From NCBI RefSeq assembly GCF_000425825.1, contig NZ_AUEE01000013.1, positions 1 to 55,624 of the forward strand: 55,624 nt of DNA, given 5' to 3'. How positions within the stretch are numbered: position 1 is the stretch's first letter; each line of letters begins with the position of its first letter. Below are positions 15,927 to 24,316 of this stretch, piece after piece. The notes under the pieces were generated by a model, which did not search any database, had not been told where the DNA came from, and saw nothing but the letters and a program-made list of their open reading frames with translations. Both the position numbers and the translations under genes were made by a program. The stretch comes from Jeotgalicoccus marinus DSM 19772. Lineage in GTDB: Bacteria > Bacillota > Bacilli > Staphylococcales > Salinicoccaceae.

Positions 15927-18645
15927 TCATCTTTAAACTATTTTTCACTGAAATTAAAGAGACATCTTTTGCATGAATTTTTTTATTGAAACTTGACAGG
16001 ATTATGTTTTCTGATTCAGGAGTCCAATATATTTTTAAGCTTTCCCTTGCTCGTGTAATCGCTGTATAAAAAATGTTATGAGTGATTTGTTCACCAATTT
16101 CATCAGTTATTACAATTTTTACCGATCGATACTCTAGACCCTGGGCTTTATGTATCGAAATTGCATAAGCTACTTGAAATGGAACTATATCAGTAGCATT
16201 CTCGTCATCATCTTCATCAGTACTTCTATATTTATTTACAGTAAAACGTATAGTTGAGTTAGTTTCATCAGGTTCATTTACAAGTTCAAAATCATAGCCA
16301 TATGCTTGCATTTCATTAATCGGACGATCTAACAATATGTCAAATTCAATTTCTGTTTCAAATACCTTAATATCTACAATTTTACCTTTTGAGTTATTAA
16401 ATATTAAAGGATGAAATCTGTTGGATTCATTAAAAAGTATAGGATCTCCTACTTTGTAAGACTGCATTCCCCATTTAAATTCGGGATTGTGGTTACTACC
16501 CTGTAGAAACTTATTAATATTATTTATTCCATATAGTCCATCATAATTCAAACAAAGAACAATTTCGTCATCTGTAGTACGTTGAAAAATTGATTCATCT
16601 AAGTTAGAGGAATAATTATTTCGGGTAAGATATTCTAGTATGTCATCATCAAGTTTTCTAACCTTCCTCCATACATCAAGTAAATTTTCACTTTTACTTC
16701 TATAAGGGTTTTCTAATTCGAAAACAGATGTTTCAGGAACAAAAGAACGTATAATATCGAACCAATTTCCAAATGTTATTGATTCTATCTGATATATATC
16801 ACCTACTAATACTAATAGCTTAAAAGTTGATTTATTTATAACCTCATACATTTGATCATTACTGACGGTACTACACTCATCAATAAACAGAACATCGCAA
16901 TCTGTATCATTATGAGAATGTGTTAAATATTTCGCTATGGTATAATATGAACAATTTGATGAGTGTACTTTTTGTTTTAAATTATCTACTGCTGGGTTTG
17001 TATTCGATAAATATATTTTCTTTTTTTCATTAAAAAAATTAGAAATATGGTCAATTAATGTAGTTTTTCCAGTCCCAGCAGCCCCATATATTAATGCTAC
17101 TTTAGACTTGTCAAAAATACTTCTCAATGCCTTTTTCTTTTCTTCACAATCTATTGAATAAGTTGTACTTTCTAGCCAGTAATCTACCGATGATTCGTAT
17201 CCTCCGATACCTTCCATAGTAAGTTCTTTTAATGTTTCAATAATTCTTACTGTATTCTCTTCATATCCTTTTATATATAAATTCCCTTTATACTCGTATA
17301 TTTTTCGATTTTCATGTTTATTATATAGTCTGTCATTATACCTTTTTATTAAGTTATCAACATTAACGAAGTTCACTATATCTTTTTTATTAGTAAATAA
17401 TTGACCTTCTATCTCGGTATTATTTTTAATCATTCTAGCAAACAACTCATGTTCTCTATCATGAATATCAATACAATCAATCAAATCTACTAATCTAGGG
17501 TTATGTCTCTTGAGTGAAGAATTAAATGGCATCTGATCAAATGGTATACAACCGTAATTCACTTTTAAATCCGACAAAATATGACATTCTTTATCACTTA
17601 GTTGATTTTTTATAATTTTATTATTCATCTTATACAGTAAGTATTTTAAAGTATTAGCTCCTGGAAAATCGTTAATTATTATTTTCCTACAATTGTCTAG
17701 CAGATCGAAAATGATTGGTTTCTTTGAATTAGAATTTACCATTTTCCTTATTTGTATATAATAACTTTCTGGCATACAGACAAATTGAGTAAGATTCATA
17801 CCAGTTTCAAATATAAATAACATCAATTCCTTATAATCTACATGACCAGTTGAAATTTCTGTTGTCATATCAAATATACGAGCAAGATTGTTTAATTCAC
17901 ATGGTCGTATAGATATTTCATAGTTTTCAATAATTCTAATCGGCATTTTTTTCCAAAAGACATCTATAAAATCATTACGAATCCAAAATTTCACTGCATA
18001 ATTGGACATTATATCAATATCAGTAAAAGCTATAATTCTATCAAATTTACTCACAGAATCATTTGCTGTTGTGAAAGTTACCTCATAGTAAACTTTTTGA
18101 TTCACAAAAAATGGCTTTATTTTACGTATGTAATATCTATCATTATATGAATCATCATAACCATTCATAGATGAAAATTTAATTTTTTTTGCAATTTTTT
18201 CGTAATATTCATTTAAGTGTGGGTCAAGTTTTAATGGAAATTCTTCAATATTCGATAGAATACTGATATCATATTTCCTTTCTAATAACTCTCTTATTTT
18301 TAACATAAATTCATAATATTTGAGCATCAATCGTTCTGAATTTCCTTCATCAAAAGTATAGTGAGATGTTGTCATTTGAAGGAATCTATGAAATTTGTGT
18401 AGAAAATTTAATTCGCTAACTGTTTTTACATACTCATTTGCTTCTTGCATGTTTTCATATGTAATTTCCAAGTCATTCCCTCTACTAAATGCTTTTAAAG
18501 AGGTGTGTTCTACTAAATTACGTAAATCAGACAATATGTTTTGAGATAAAAAACCACGATCAATTGTTTTGAATTGTCCAATATTTTTACAAATCTTTTT
18601 ATCAATAATCCCTATAGCTTTATCAATTCTCAATTTATTTTTCAC
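15913..18645 (-). CDS. Large SF1 DNA helicase (RecD/UvrD_C_2-like) with an unrecognised N-terminal half
   Basis: A 910-residue cytosolic protein. The C-terminal ~400 residues are a superfamily 1 helicase: motif I YGAAGTGKTTLIDHI (about residue 520), motif II DVLFIDECST (about 583), motif III VGDIYQIES (about 613), an SH3-like beta insert, then AYAISIHKAQGLEYRSV and the arginine-finger motif FYTAITRARESLKIYW (about 860). The first ~500 residues match no family I can name; they begin with helices including ILSDLRNLVEHTSLKAF and contain no recognisable nuclease motif. GTG at 18645 overlaps the Shine-Dalgarno GAGGTG; a TTG at 18633 has better spacing. Its base composition is visibly more AT-rich than its neighbours, suggesting horizontal acquisition. 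Similar architectures occur in mobile and defence contexts, but no role is shown here. Confidence 0.82.
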   Translation of the reverse strand: MKNKLRIDKAIGIIDKKICKNIGQFKTIDRGFLSQNILSDLRNLVEHTSLKAFSRGNDLEITYENMQEANEYVKTVSELNFLHKFHRFLQMTTSHYTFDEGNSERLMLKYYEFMLKIRELLERKYDISILSNIEEFPLKLDPHLNEYYEKIAKKIKFSSMNGYDDSYNDRYYIRKIKPFFVNQKVYYEVTFTTANDSVSKFDRIIAFTDIDIMSNYAVKFWIRNDFIDVFWKKMPIRIIENYEISIRPCELNNLARIFDMTTEISTGHVDYKELMLFIFETGMNLTQFVCMPESYYIQIRKMVNSNSKKPIIFDLLDNCRKIIINDFPGANTLKYLLYKMNNKIIKNQLSDKECHILSDLKVNYGCIPFDQMPFNSSLKRHNPRLVDLIDCIDIHDREHELFARMIKNNTEIEGQLFTNKKDIVNFVNVDNLIKRYNDRLYNKHENRKIYEYKGNLYIKGYEENTVRIIETLKELTMEGIGGYESSVDYWLESTTYSIDCEEKKKALRSIFDKSKVALIYGAAGTGKTTLIDHISNFFNEKKKIYLSNTNPAVDNLKQKVHSSNCSYYTIAKYLTHSHNDTDCDVLFIDECSTVSNDQMYEVINKSTFKLLVLVGDIYQIESITFGNWFDIIRSFVPETSVFELENPYRSKSENLLDVWRKVRKLDDDILEYLTRNNYSSNLDESIFQRTTDDEIVLCLNYDGLYGINNINKFLQGSNHNPEFKWGMQSYKVGDPILFNESNRFHPLIFNNSKGKIVDIKVFETEIEFDILLDRPINEMQAYGYDFELVNEPDETNSTIRFTVNKYRSTDEDDDENATDIVPFQVAYAISIHKAQGLEYRSVKIVITDEIGEQITHNIFYTAITRARESLKIYWTPESENIILSSFNKKIHAKDVSLISVKNSLKMKKRR

Positions 18646-18948
18646 CTCATGTTAAGTTTCAATTTACTTTAATTATTAGCCCAATGATTCAACAAATTAT
18701 ATTCTGATTGTTAGTATTACTTCCCTTCATTCTCTACTAAAAATTCATAAAGATATTATTCTTCAACACGAGCTCAAATTAAGTTTTTCAAATACTTTTA
18801 TACTTTATAAAGTTCTTTTATTTCATCAAAATTTCACCTAGTGTTTGTATTTAGAATACATTATGCTACATACAGTATATAATAAAAAAGACAAAGACCA
18901 CAAAAGTCCTCGCCCTACATTTATTACTAACGATTATTTAATACATGA
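18646..18948. other. AT-rich gap of about 300 bp between helicase and lipoprotein genes
   Basis: No open frame of interest and no repeat. It should hold the helicase promoter: on the minus strand a TATAAT lies at 18696-18701, without a good -35. Near 18895-18925 the minus strand reads AGGAC, TTTTGTG, GTCTT followed by tgtcttttttat, a weak terminator candidate for the lipoprotein gene. Confidence 0.4.
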
Positions 18949-19410
18949 TTATTCTTCTAGGAATATATAACTTTGTCCCATTGAAATATTTTGATAGATA
19001 TTTGATAATTGAGAAGTTTCATCACCTACATGTAATTCTCCATCATCAATTACTCCGCTATAACTATAATATTCATCAGGTGTTTCTTTAAATTCTACGA
19101 AGTCCAATCTTAAATTTGTACCTTCATCTTCTAGTTTAACTGTTAGACTCTCACCATCTAAGCTGTAACTACCAGTATATTCATTACCTAGATTCAAAAG
19201 CGTCACTTCATCAGCTGAAGAAAATTCTAAAACTAACATGTTTGAGGAAAAATTAATTTCAGCATTTTCTTTTTCTTCTTCCGAAATTGTAGGGTCATTA
19301 CTTGAGATACCTAATTCTTTACCTTCTAGTCCTGTTTCATTATTACTACAACCTGTTACTATAAACAGCATTACACCTAGTACTATTGTAATAATTTTCA
19401 AATTCATCAT
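18949..19410 (-). CDS. Small lipoprotein of unknown function
   Basis: A 153-residue exported lipoprotein: hydrophobic signal ending in lipobox VTGC (Cys about residue 21), a short polar linker, then a beta-rich domain of ~100 residues with the pattern YTGSYSLDGESLTVKLEDEG reminiscent of small lipocalin-like or DUF-type lipoproteins that report how a value compares with a threshold. I do not recognise a family with certainty. Two adjacent ATGs (19410 and 19407) follow TAAGGG closely, so the start is uncertain by one codon. It shares the direction of the helicase gene but is separated by 303 bases, so cotranscription is doubtful. Confidence 0.7.
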   Translation of the reverse strand: MMNLKIITIVLGVMLFIVTGCSNNETGLEGKELGISSNDPTISEEEKENAEINFSSNMLVLEFSSADEVTLLNLGNEYTGSYSLDGESLTVKLEDEGTNLRLDFVEFKETPDEYYSYSGVIDDGELHVGDETSQLSNIYQNISMGQSYIFLEE

Positions 19411-19520
19411 CCCTTACTAACCTATAGATTTTAGTAATTCATCAATTAATTCTTATATATTTAACTATAACTCACTTCTTCATTAATTGGCAGCGCTATC
19501 AAATTATGTCAAAGCATAAT

Positions 19521-19548
19521 AAAAGAGGCTACATAAACAGCCTCTTTT
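19521..19548 (-). terminator. Terminator of the grpB-like/dagK/nucleotidase/rlmCD operon
   Basis: Arms aaaagaggct (19521-19530) and agcctctttt (19539-19548), 8-base loop, immediately after the methyltransferase stop; the minus strand reads on into tttattatg. Confidence 0.85.
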
Positions 19549-19552
19549 TAAT

Positions 19553-20905
19553 CTATTTTCTCTCTAACACAGTAACCGCTTCAACGTGTTTCGTCTGAGG
19601 GAATAAATCCACGGGTACTACGGATTTAGCTTTGTAACCATGTTCTACTAAATACTTCATGTCTCTTTGTAGTGTGCCTGGGTTACACGAGATATATACA
19701 ATTTTTTTCGGTTCTACTTCTAATAACGAATCTAAGAATGCTTGATGACAGCCTTTTCTTGGTGGATCTACAAAGACTAAGTCCGCACTGACACCGGATT
19801 TAACTAGTTTAGGCATCACTTCCTCAGCCTTACCTAAGTAGTAATCTGCATTATCGATACCATTCAACCGTGCATTTTCTTTTGCATCTTCAACTGCAGA
19901 GTCAACGATTTCAATGCCAATGATTTTCTTAACCCTATCAGATGCAGCAAGCCCTATTGTCCCAATACCTGAATACGTATCGATAATCGTTTCGTCACCA
20001 TTTAAATCGGCAAGATCTAAGCCGATTTGATAGAGTTTTTCAGTCTGCTCGTGATTCACTTGATAGAAGGAACGGTCTCTAATTTTAAATTCTCTACCGA
20101 GTAAGGTATCCGTAATATATTCTTTTCCGAGGAGTACAATTGAACGCTTGCCAAATATCACATTGGTCTTTTCATCATTAATATTTTGTACAATACTCTT
20201 GATTGCCTGAAATTCTTCTCTTAATGCTTTAATGATCGATAAAAATTCATTACGCTTACCATTAGTAATAAAGACGACTTGAATCTCACTATCATCATGA
20301 TTCGACCGTATGACTAAGTGTCTTAACAGTCCTTCATGTTTCACTTCATCGTAAATCGAAACATCTTCTTCAATCAGTTTCTCCTTAACGAAATTCATAA
20401 TATCATTGTGAATATCTTTTTGAATATAACAATGGTTGATGTCAACGATATCGTGTGAACATGGTTTATAAAAGCCCATCACTAACTTACCATCCACTTT
20501 TTGCACTGGAATCTGAGACTTATTGCGGTAGTAGTTCCCACTACCTGTCACTGTGTCTTTAATTTCTAGATTTAAACCGGCCAGTCCATTGATATTTTGT
20601 TCGACAACTTCTTTTTTAAATTTCGCCTGTTCAAGGGCATTCATTACCTGAATCTGACAACCTCCACATTGAAAGTAATACTGACATGGGGGCACTTGTC
20701 TATTTACTGAGGCTTTATTTATCTTTAAGGCTTTACCAAAGGCAAATCTTGATTTGACCTGTAAGACTTTGAAACGAATTTCTTCATCTTTTAAAACATC
20801 AGCAATAAAGACCGGCTTATCGTTAACTTTAACGACACCCATGCCTTCTTTTGTATAGCTTTCTACGACCCCTTCATACTGTTCATTTTTTCTTAATACA
20901 CTCAT
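19553..20905 (-). CDS. rlmCD: 23S rRNA (uracil-5-)-methyltransferase RlmCD type (paralogue 2)
   Basis: A 450-residue SAM-dependent m5U methyltransferase. It has an N-terminal TRAM domain (EGVVESYTKEGMGVVKVNDK), the 4Fe-4S motif CQYYFQCGGCQIQ, a later cluster Cys near CYIQKD, and the catalytic core DTYSGIGTIGLAA, FVDPPRKGCHQ and YISCNPGTLQRD with the nucleophilic Cys. Its position directly downstream of a lipid kinase gene matches the staphylococcal dgkB-rumA order, so this is the better candidate for the conserved RlmCD enzyme (uracils 747 and 1939 in the family's characterised members). It starts 24 bases after the nucleotidase-like gene and ends in a terminator. Paralogue 1 is at 1738-3156. 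Confidence 0.9.
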   Translation of the reverse strand: MSVLRKNEQYEGVVESYTKEGMGVVKVNDKPVFIADVLKDEEIRFKVLQVKSRFAFGKALKINKASVNRQVPPCQYYFQCGGCQIQVMNALEQAKFKKEVVEQNINGLAGLNLEIKDTVTGSGNYYRNKSQIPVQKVDGKLVMGFYKPCSHDIVDINHCYIQKDIHNDIMNFVKEKLIEEDVSIYDEVKHEGLLRHLVIRSNHDDSEIQVVFITNGKRNEFLSIIKALREEFQAIKSIVQNINDEKTNVIFGKRSIVLLGKEYITDTLLGREFKIRDRSFYQVNHEQTEKLYQIGLDLADLNGDETIIDTYSGIGTIGLAASDRVKKIIGIEIVDSAVEDAKENARLNGIDNADYYLGKAEEVMPKLVKSGVSADLVFVDPPRKGCHQAFLDSLLEVEPKKIVYISCNPGTLQRDMKYLVEHGYKAKSVVPVDLFPQTKHVEAVTVLERK

Positions 20906-20929
20906 TATTAAACCTCTAACTGTTTCATT

Positions 20930-22693
20930 TTATAAATCAATTTCATAGGTTGAAAACCCATCACCGTGGTCTTCAATATGTCTAATCGGTAAGTCATCTG
21001 TATATTTTCTCCCTAGACTCCCGCTAGTAAATTGGTATGTTCCGTGTGGTAAAAGTGTCATTGGCTTTTTATCAGTAAAAGTCTCACCATTCTTCAAATA
21101 CTCAGTTAAAATATCTCTAACAGATAAGGCAGATTCATAAATAATCTCAGCATCTCTTAAAAAAGGTGCATAAGCGACTTTGTAGTTATTTGCTGCAACT
21201 AAAAACATATCTTCATCACGAATTGGTTGCCCTTCATACTCAAGCTTTACTACTCTATTAGAATCACTAATTTGATGGGCAGAACTTCTATATCGTGCTG
21301 GCTCACTTAAATCAAATGTATAAGTAAGATCAAAGAAAGTATCAAAGTTATAACCTGGAAAACCATCTCTCGAATGATTTTCTTTAACTAGTGATACTGC
21401 ACCGACTTGATTGAATGAAGATGCTGACCATTCAAGCCATTCTCTTAACACTTTGCCTGTAATTTTCACGATGACTAATGTGTTTGCATGCTTATACAAA
21501 TTCACTGTGTCTGTGACTGTTAAGTCACCTGCTTTGATATCTGTGAAATCGTTCTTTCCGTCTCGTCCACTTTTAATAGCAGAATTAAAACCGAGTACAG
21601 GTAGCTGTTCTTTCTGAACTTCAGCTAGTCCTTTCGCATACCAAACGACCGCTTCAGATACGACCTGGACTGCTCTTGAAGGTATAACTCTAGAAAAGTA
21701 CGTATGTAGTGACACATCAGTATGACCAACGACTTGATTTAAATACCCTTTCACTTTCTCATGATAAGAATTAAAGTCTTCAAGGGCTTCGTAATCAATC
21801 ATCATATCTGTCGATGGAATTAAGCTAGATTTACCTTCAGTAACTGTCCATCCTTGGTCATATTCTAAGTCAAAAGATAGTAAGCCTAAATGACTGGCAG
21901 ACACACCAGGTTGAACCATAGGGATTCCATTAAATGTGCCCTTAAATAGATCCAAGCGCTCATCTTGAACATTGATGTCTTCATGCGGGAACAAGTCGTG
22001 TGTATGGCCAAACACAATACCGTCAATGCAGCCTAATAACGCCATTAGCATTGCCTGGTTTTCACCATGTGTATGTTGGTCATCTGCCGCTTTACTCATT
22101 CCTGTATGACTCAATAGAATAATAATATCTGCCCCATCTTCTTTTAAATCCGCTGCCGTTTGTTTTACCGCTTCTGACATAGGGTGAACATCAACATTCC
22201 CAGATAGATGAAATTTATCCCATTTCATAATCTGCGTTGGGACTACACTTAAAAATCCAATATTAATTGGCTTCTTATCTATTTCTGTTTTCATAATGTA
22301 AGACTTTTTAATAATGGAAGATAGCACACTATCCTTAAAATCGACATTTGAATTAACAATAGGTACATTCACTTGTTCATAGAAATCACCTAAAAATGAT
22401 AGGCCGAAATTAAACTCATGATTGCCAAGACCAATCACATCATACATATTGTTGATAATTGAGGGTAAGAGTGCCTGTTTAGGATGAATGCTGTCATATT
22501 CACTCCATACATCACCCTGTAACAAATCACCATTATCCACAGTGATTACGCACTCGTCTTCATGCATATTTTTATAATGTTCAATATATGATTTAAATTT
22601 TAGCAGTGCATTAGACTTCATTTCATTCATAAAATAATTATAAGGATAAATTGCACCATGCACATCCGTAGTTGAAAATATTGTCAATTTCAA
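20930..22693 (-). CDS. Cytosolic 5'-nucleotidase/2',3'-cyclic phosphodiesterase-like metallophosphatase
   Basis: A 587-residue two-domain enzyme. The calcineurin-like domain has STTDVHGA, DNGDLLQGD, GLGNHEFNFG, LLSHTG and FGHTHD as di-metal ligands; from about residue 330 the C-terminal 5'-nucleotidase domain carries LGFNSAIKSGR and GDLTVTDTVNLYKHANTLVIVKI for substrate binding. Relatives hydrolyse nucleoside monophosphates, cyclic nucleotides or UDP-sugars. No signal peptide or anchor is present, so it should act in the cytosol, like YunD-type proteins. A TTG at 22693 with GAGG eight bases upstream is the likely start; the open frame runs on to 22768 and would overlap the lipid kinase. It is the third gene of a four-gene operon. 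Confidence 0.85.
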   Translation of the reverse strand: MKLTIFSTTDVHGAIYPYNYFMNEMKSNALLKFKSYIEHYKNMHEDECVITVDNGDLLQGDVWSEYDSIHPKQALLPSIINNMYDVIGLGNHEFNFGLSFLGDFYEQVNVPIVNSNVDFKDSVLSSIIKKSYIMKTEIDKKPINIGFLSVVPTQIMKWDKFHLSGNVDVHPMSEAVKQTAADLKEDGADIIILLSHTGMSKAADDQHTHGENQAMLMALLGCIDGIVFGHTHDLFPHEDINVQDERLDLFKGTFNGIPMVQPGVSASHLGLLSFDLEYDQGWTVTEGKSSLIPSTDMMIDYEALEDFNSYHEKVKGYLNQVVGHTDVSLHTYFSRVIPSRAVQVVSEAVVWYAKGLAEVQKEQLPVLGFNSAIKSGRDGKNDFTDIKAGDLTVTDTVNLYKHANTLVIVKITGKVLREWLEWSASSFNQVGAVSLVKENHSRDGFPGYNFDTFFDLTYTFDLSEPARYRSSAHQISDSNRVVKLEYEGQPIRDEDMFLVAANNYKVAYAPFLRDAEIIYESALSVRDILTEYLKNGETFTDKKPMTLLPHGTYQFTSGSLGRKYTDDLPIRHIEDHGDGFSTYEIDL

Positions 22694-22727
22694 AGCAGTC
22701 ACCCTCAGATTATTGTCTTTACATTTC

Positions 22728-23669
22728 TTATTCCGTGTCCGGTAAACTATATTCCATGTCCTCACCATTTAATTCCTGATAAAACGCCAGTGGCACCCTT
22801 ACTTTTAAAAACTCTTTCTTATTTTTAAAGTGTGCCGGTAAGACGCCACCAAACTCACCATCTAAATTTAACTGTACCTCTTCAAAAGATGACACTTTGA
22901 CCTCTCTCGCTTTAAAGTAATGTACCTTTGGATGTTTTAAATGTTCGCCCTTCATGGCGATGGAAAGTAGATGGGCAAACTCCGCTAAATTAACATCTTC
23001 AATAATTAACAAAGAAAAATAGCCATCATTCAGTTTGGCATCTGGCACAAGCTTCTCAAAACCACCAATGGAATTTGTGAGACCAATCAAAAAGAGCATG
23101 ACTTCACCTTGAAAGACATCATCATCATACTCAATACGTAGATTGATACTCCTCATTTGTGGAACCAGCTCTATACCCTTTATATAGTAAGCTAGAGAAC
23201 CTATCATTGCTTTAAGTTTGCTCGGCGCCTCATAAGACACTTCTGTAATCTTTCCACCACCAGCAATATTCATAAAGTGCTTACCATTCATACTCCCTAA
23301 ATCAACTTTCGCTGTTTTACCACTTAGAATAGTATCGATAGCTTCTTCTAAATTGTTTGGAATTGTTAGGGCATGTGTAAAATCATTTACAGTCCCCATT
23401 GGGATAATACCGAGGTCTGGTCTTTCGTTAAAGTCTGCCAGTCCATTAATCACTTCATTGACAGTACCATCACCACCGACGGCAACAACCAAATCAAAAT
23501 TTTGTTCACAGGCAAACCTAGCCGCATAAGTCGCATCATCCGGCCCAGATGTCGCATGCGTACTTGTGATATAACCTGCATTCTCAAATCGAGTCAACAC
23601 ATTCGATAATTGATCTTTAAATGTTTCTTTACCAGCAGTAGGATTATATATAATTCTCGCAGTCTTCAT
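22728..23669 (-). CDS. dagK: Diacylglycerol/lipid kinase, DgkB type
   Basis: A 313-residue DAGK_cat-family kinase. The ATP-binding region has NPTAGKETFKDQL and the signature VAVGGDGTVNEVINGLADF (about residue 60), then GIIPMGTVNDFTHAL; the C-terminal beta-sandwich ends in NLDGEFGG, typical of YegS/DgkB folds. In Gram-positives DgkB phosphorylates diacylglycerol left over from lipoteichoic acid synthesis, returning it as phosphatidic acid, at the inner face of the membrane. It lies 24 bases after the grpB-like gene and 34 bases before the nucleotidase start. Placement beside an rlmCD gene is as in staphylococci. Confidence 0.92.
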   Translation of the reverse strand: MKTARIIYNPTAGKETFKDQLSNVLTRFENAGYITSTHATSGPDDATYAARFACEQNFDLVVAVGGDGTVNEVINGLADFNERPDLGIIPMGTVNDFTHALTIPNNLEEAIDTILSGKTAKVDLGSMNGKHFMNIAGGGKITEVSYEAPSKLKAMIGSLAYYIKGIELVPQMRSINLRIEYDDDVFQGEVMLFLIGLTNSIGGFEKLVPDAKLNDGYFSLLIIEDVNLAEFAHLLSIAMKGEHLKHPKVHYFKAREVKVSSFEEVQLNLDGEFGGVLPAHFKNKKEFLKVRVPLAFYQELNGEDMEYSLPDTE

Positions 23670-23693
23670 AAATATCTCCTCTATATTATGAAT

Positions 23694-24197
23694 TTATACG
23701 CCCTCGGATGATTCATTTCTATTCATCATCGAAAAGAGACGATATTTACGCTCCCCGTACTCATCTTCCGTAATTTCACTCTTAAGAAAAGCTTTTTTAA
23801 GTATTTTTAAATTATCACTGTAGTTTTTATCGAAAACAAGAAATTCAGTACAGTTAATGACCGTTTCCTTTTTTCTACTACCACTGCTCATAAAAATCAT
23901 ATTAATATTCGTTCCATCAACCGTTCGCCTGATGACCATATCATCCCTAAAGAAATCTGAGAAATCATCGATTTGCACATAGCCTTCAGCAATCAATATA
24001 TCTGCTAAATTCTTAACATCATCATAAGATTTTACGATAAACAAAATATCCAAATCACAATCATAAGGGAACTTTCTAAGTTTAGAGGAACCAATATGAT
24101 GTACTTCTATAATCATTGATTTAAAAAAGTTTAATATTTCAAATGCTTGATTTATATATATATCTTTAACACTACTATTTAAATTTTTTATATTCAT
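23694..24197 (-). CDS. GrpB/UPF0157-like nucleotidyltransferase family protein
   Basis: A 167-residue protein related to the GrpB (UPF0157) branch of the nucleotidyltransferase fold. It shows EVHHIGSSKLRKFPYDCDLDILFIV, in which the glycine-serine and the Asp-x-Asp pair correspond to the fold's metal-binding motif, and RRTVDGTNINMIFM, a later strand. The usual GrpB loop V-P-G-L-A-K is replaced by LRKFPYD, so it is a divergent member. Function is unknown for the family. AGGATG precedes the ATG. It is first in the operon with dagK, the nucleotidase and rlmCD, and runs divergently from the exported protein gene at 24317. Confidence 0.7.
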   Translation of the reverse strand: MNIKNLNSSVKDIYINQAFEILNFFKSMIIEVHHIGSSKLRKFPYDCDLDILFIVKSYDDVKNLADILIAEGYVQIDDFSDFFRDDMVIRRTVDGTNINMIFMSSGSRKKETVINCTEFLVFDKNYSDNLKILKKAFLKSEITEDEYGERKYRLFSMMNRNESSEGV

Positions 24198-24316
24198 ACA
24201 ATCATCCTAAAATAATGTCGTTCACATCTATTTCATGTATAATAATCAGTAAAAGAATTATGTGCCAATATTATAACATATTCATGATTGGCAATATTAT
24301 TATTTGAGGAGATACT

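Noticed and set aside
15913-18645. Helicase as Cas3, RecB or a restriction enzyme subunit
   Set aside because: Motifs are of the SF1 RecD/UvrD type, without HD, nuclease or methyltransferase motifs and without partner genes.
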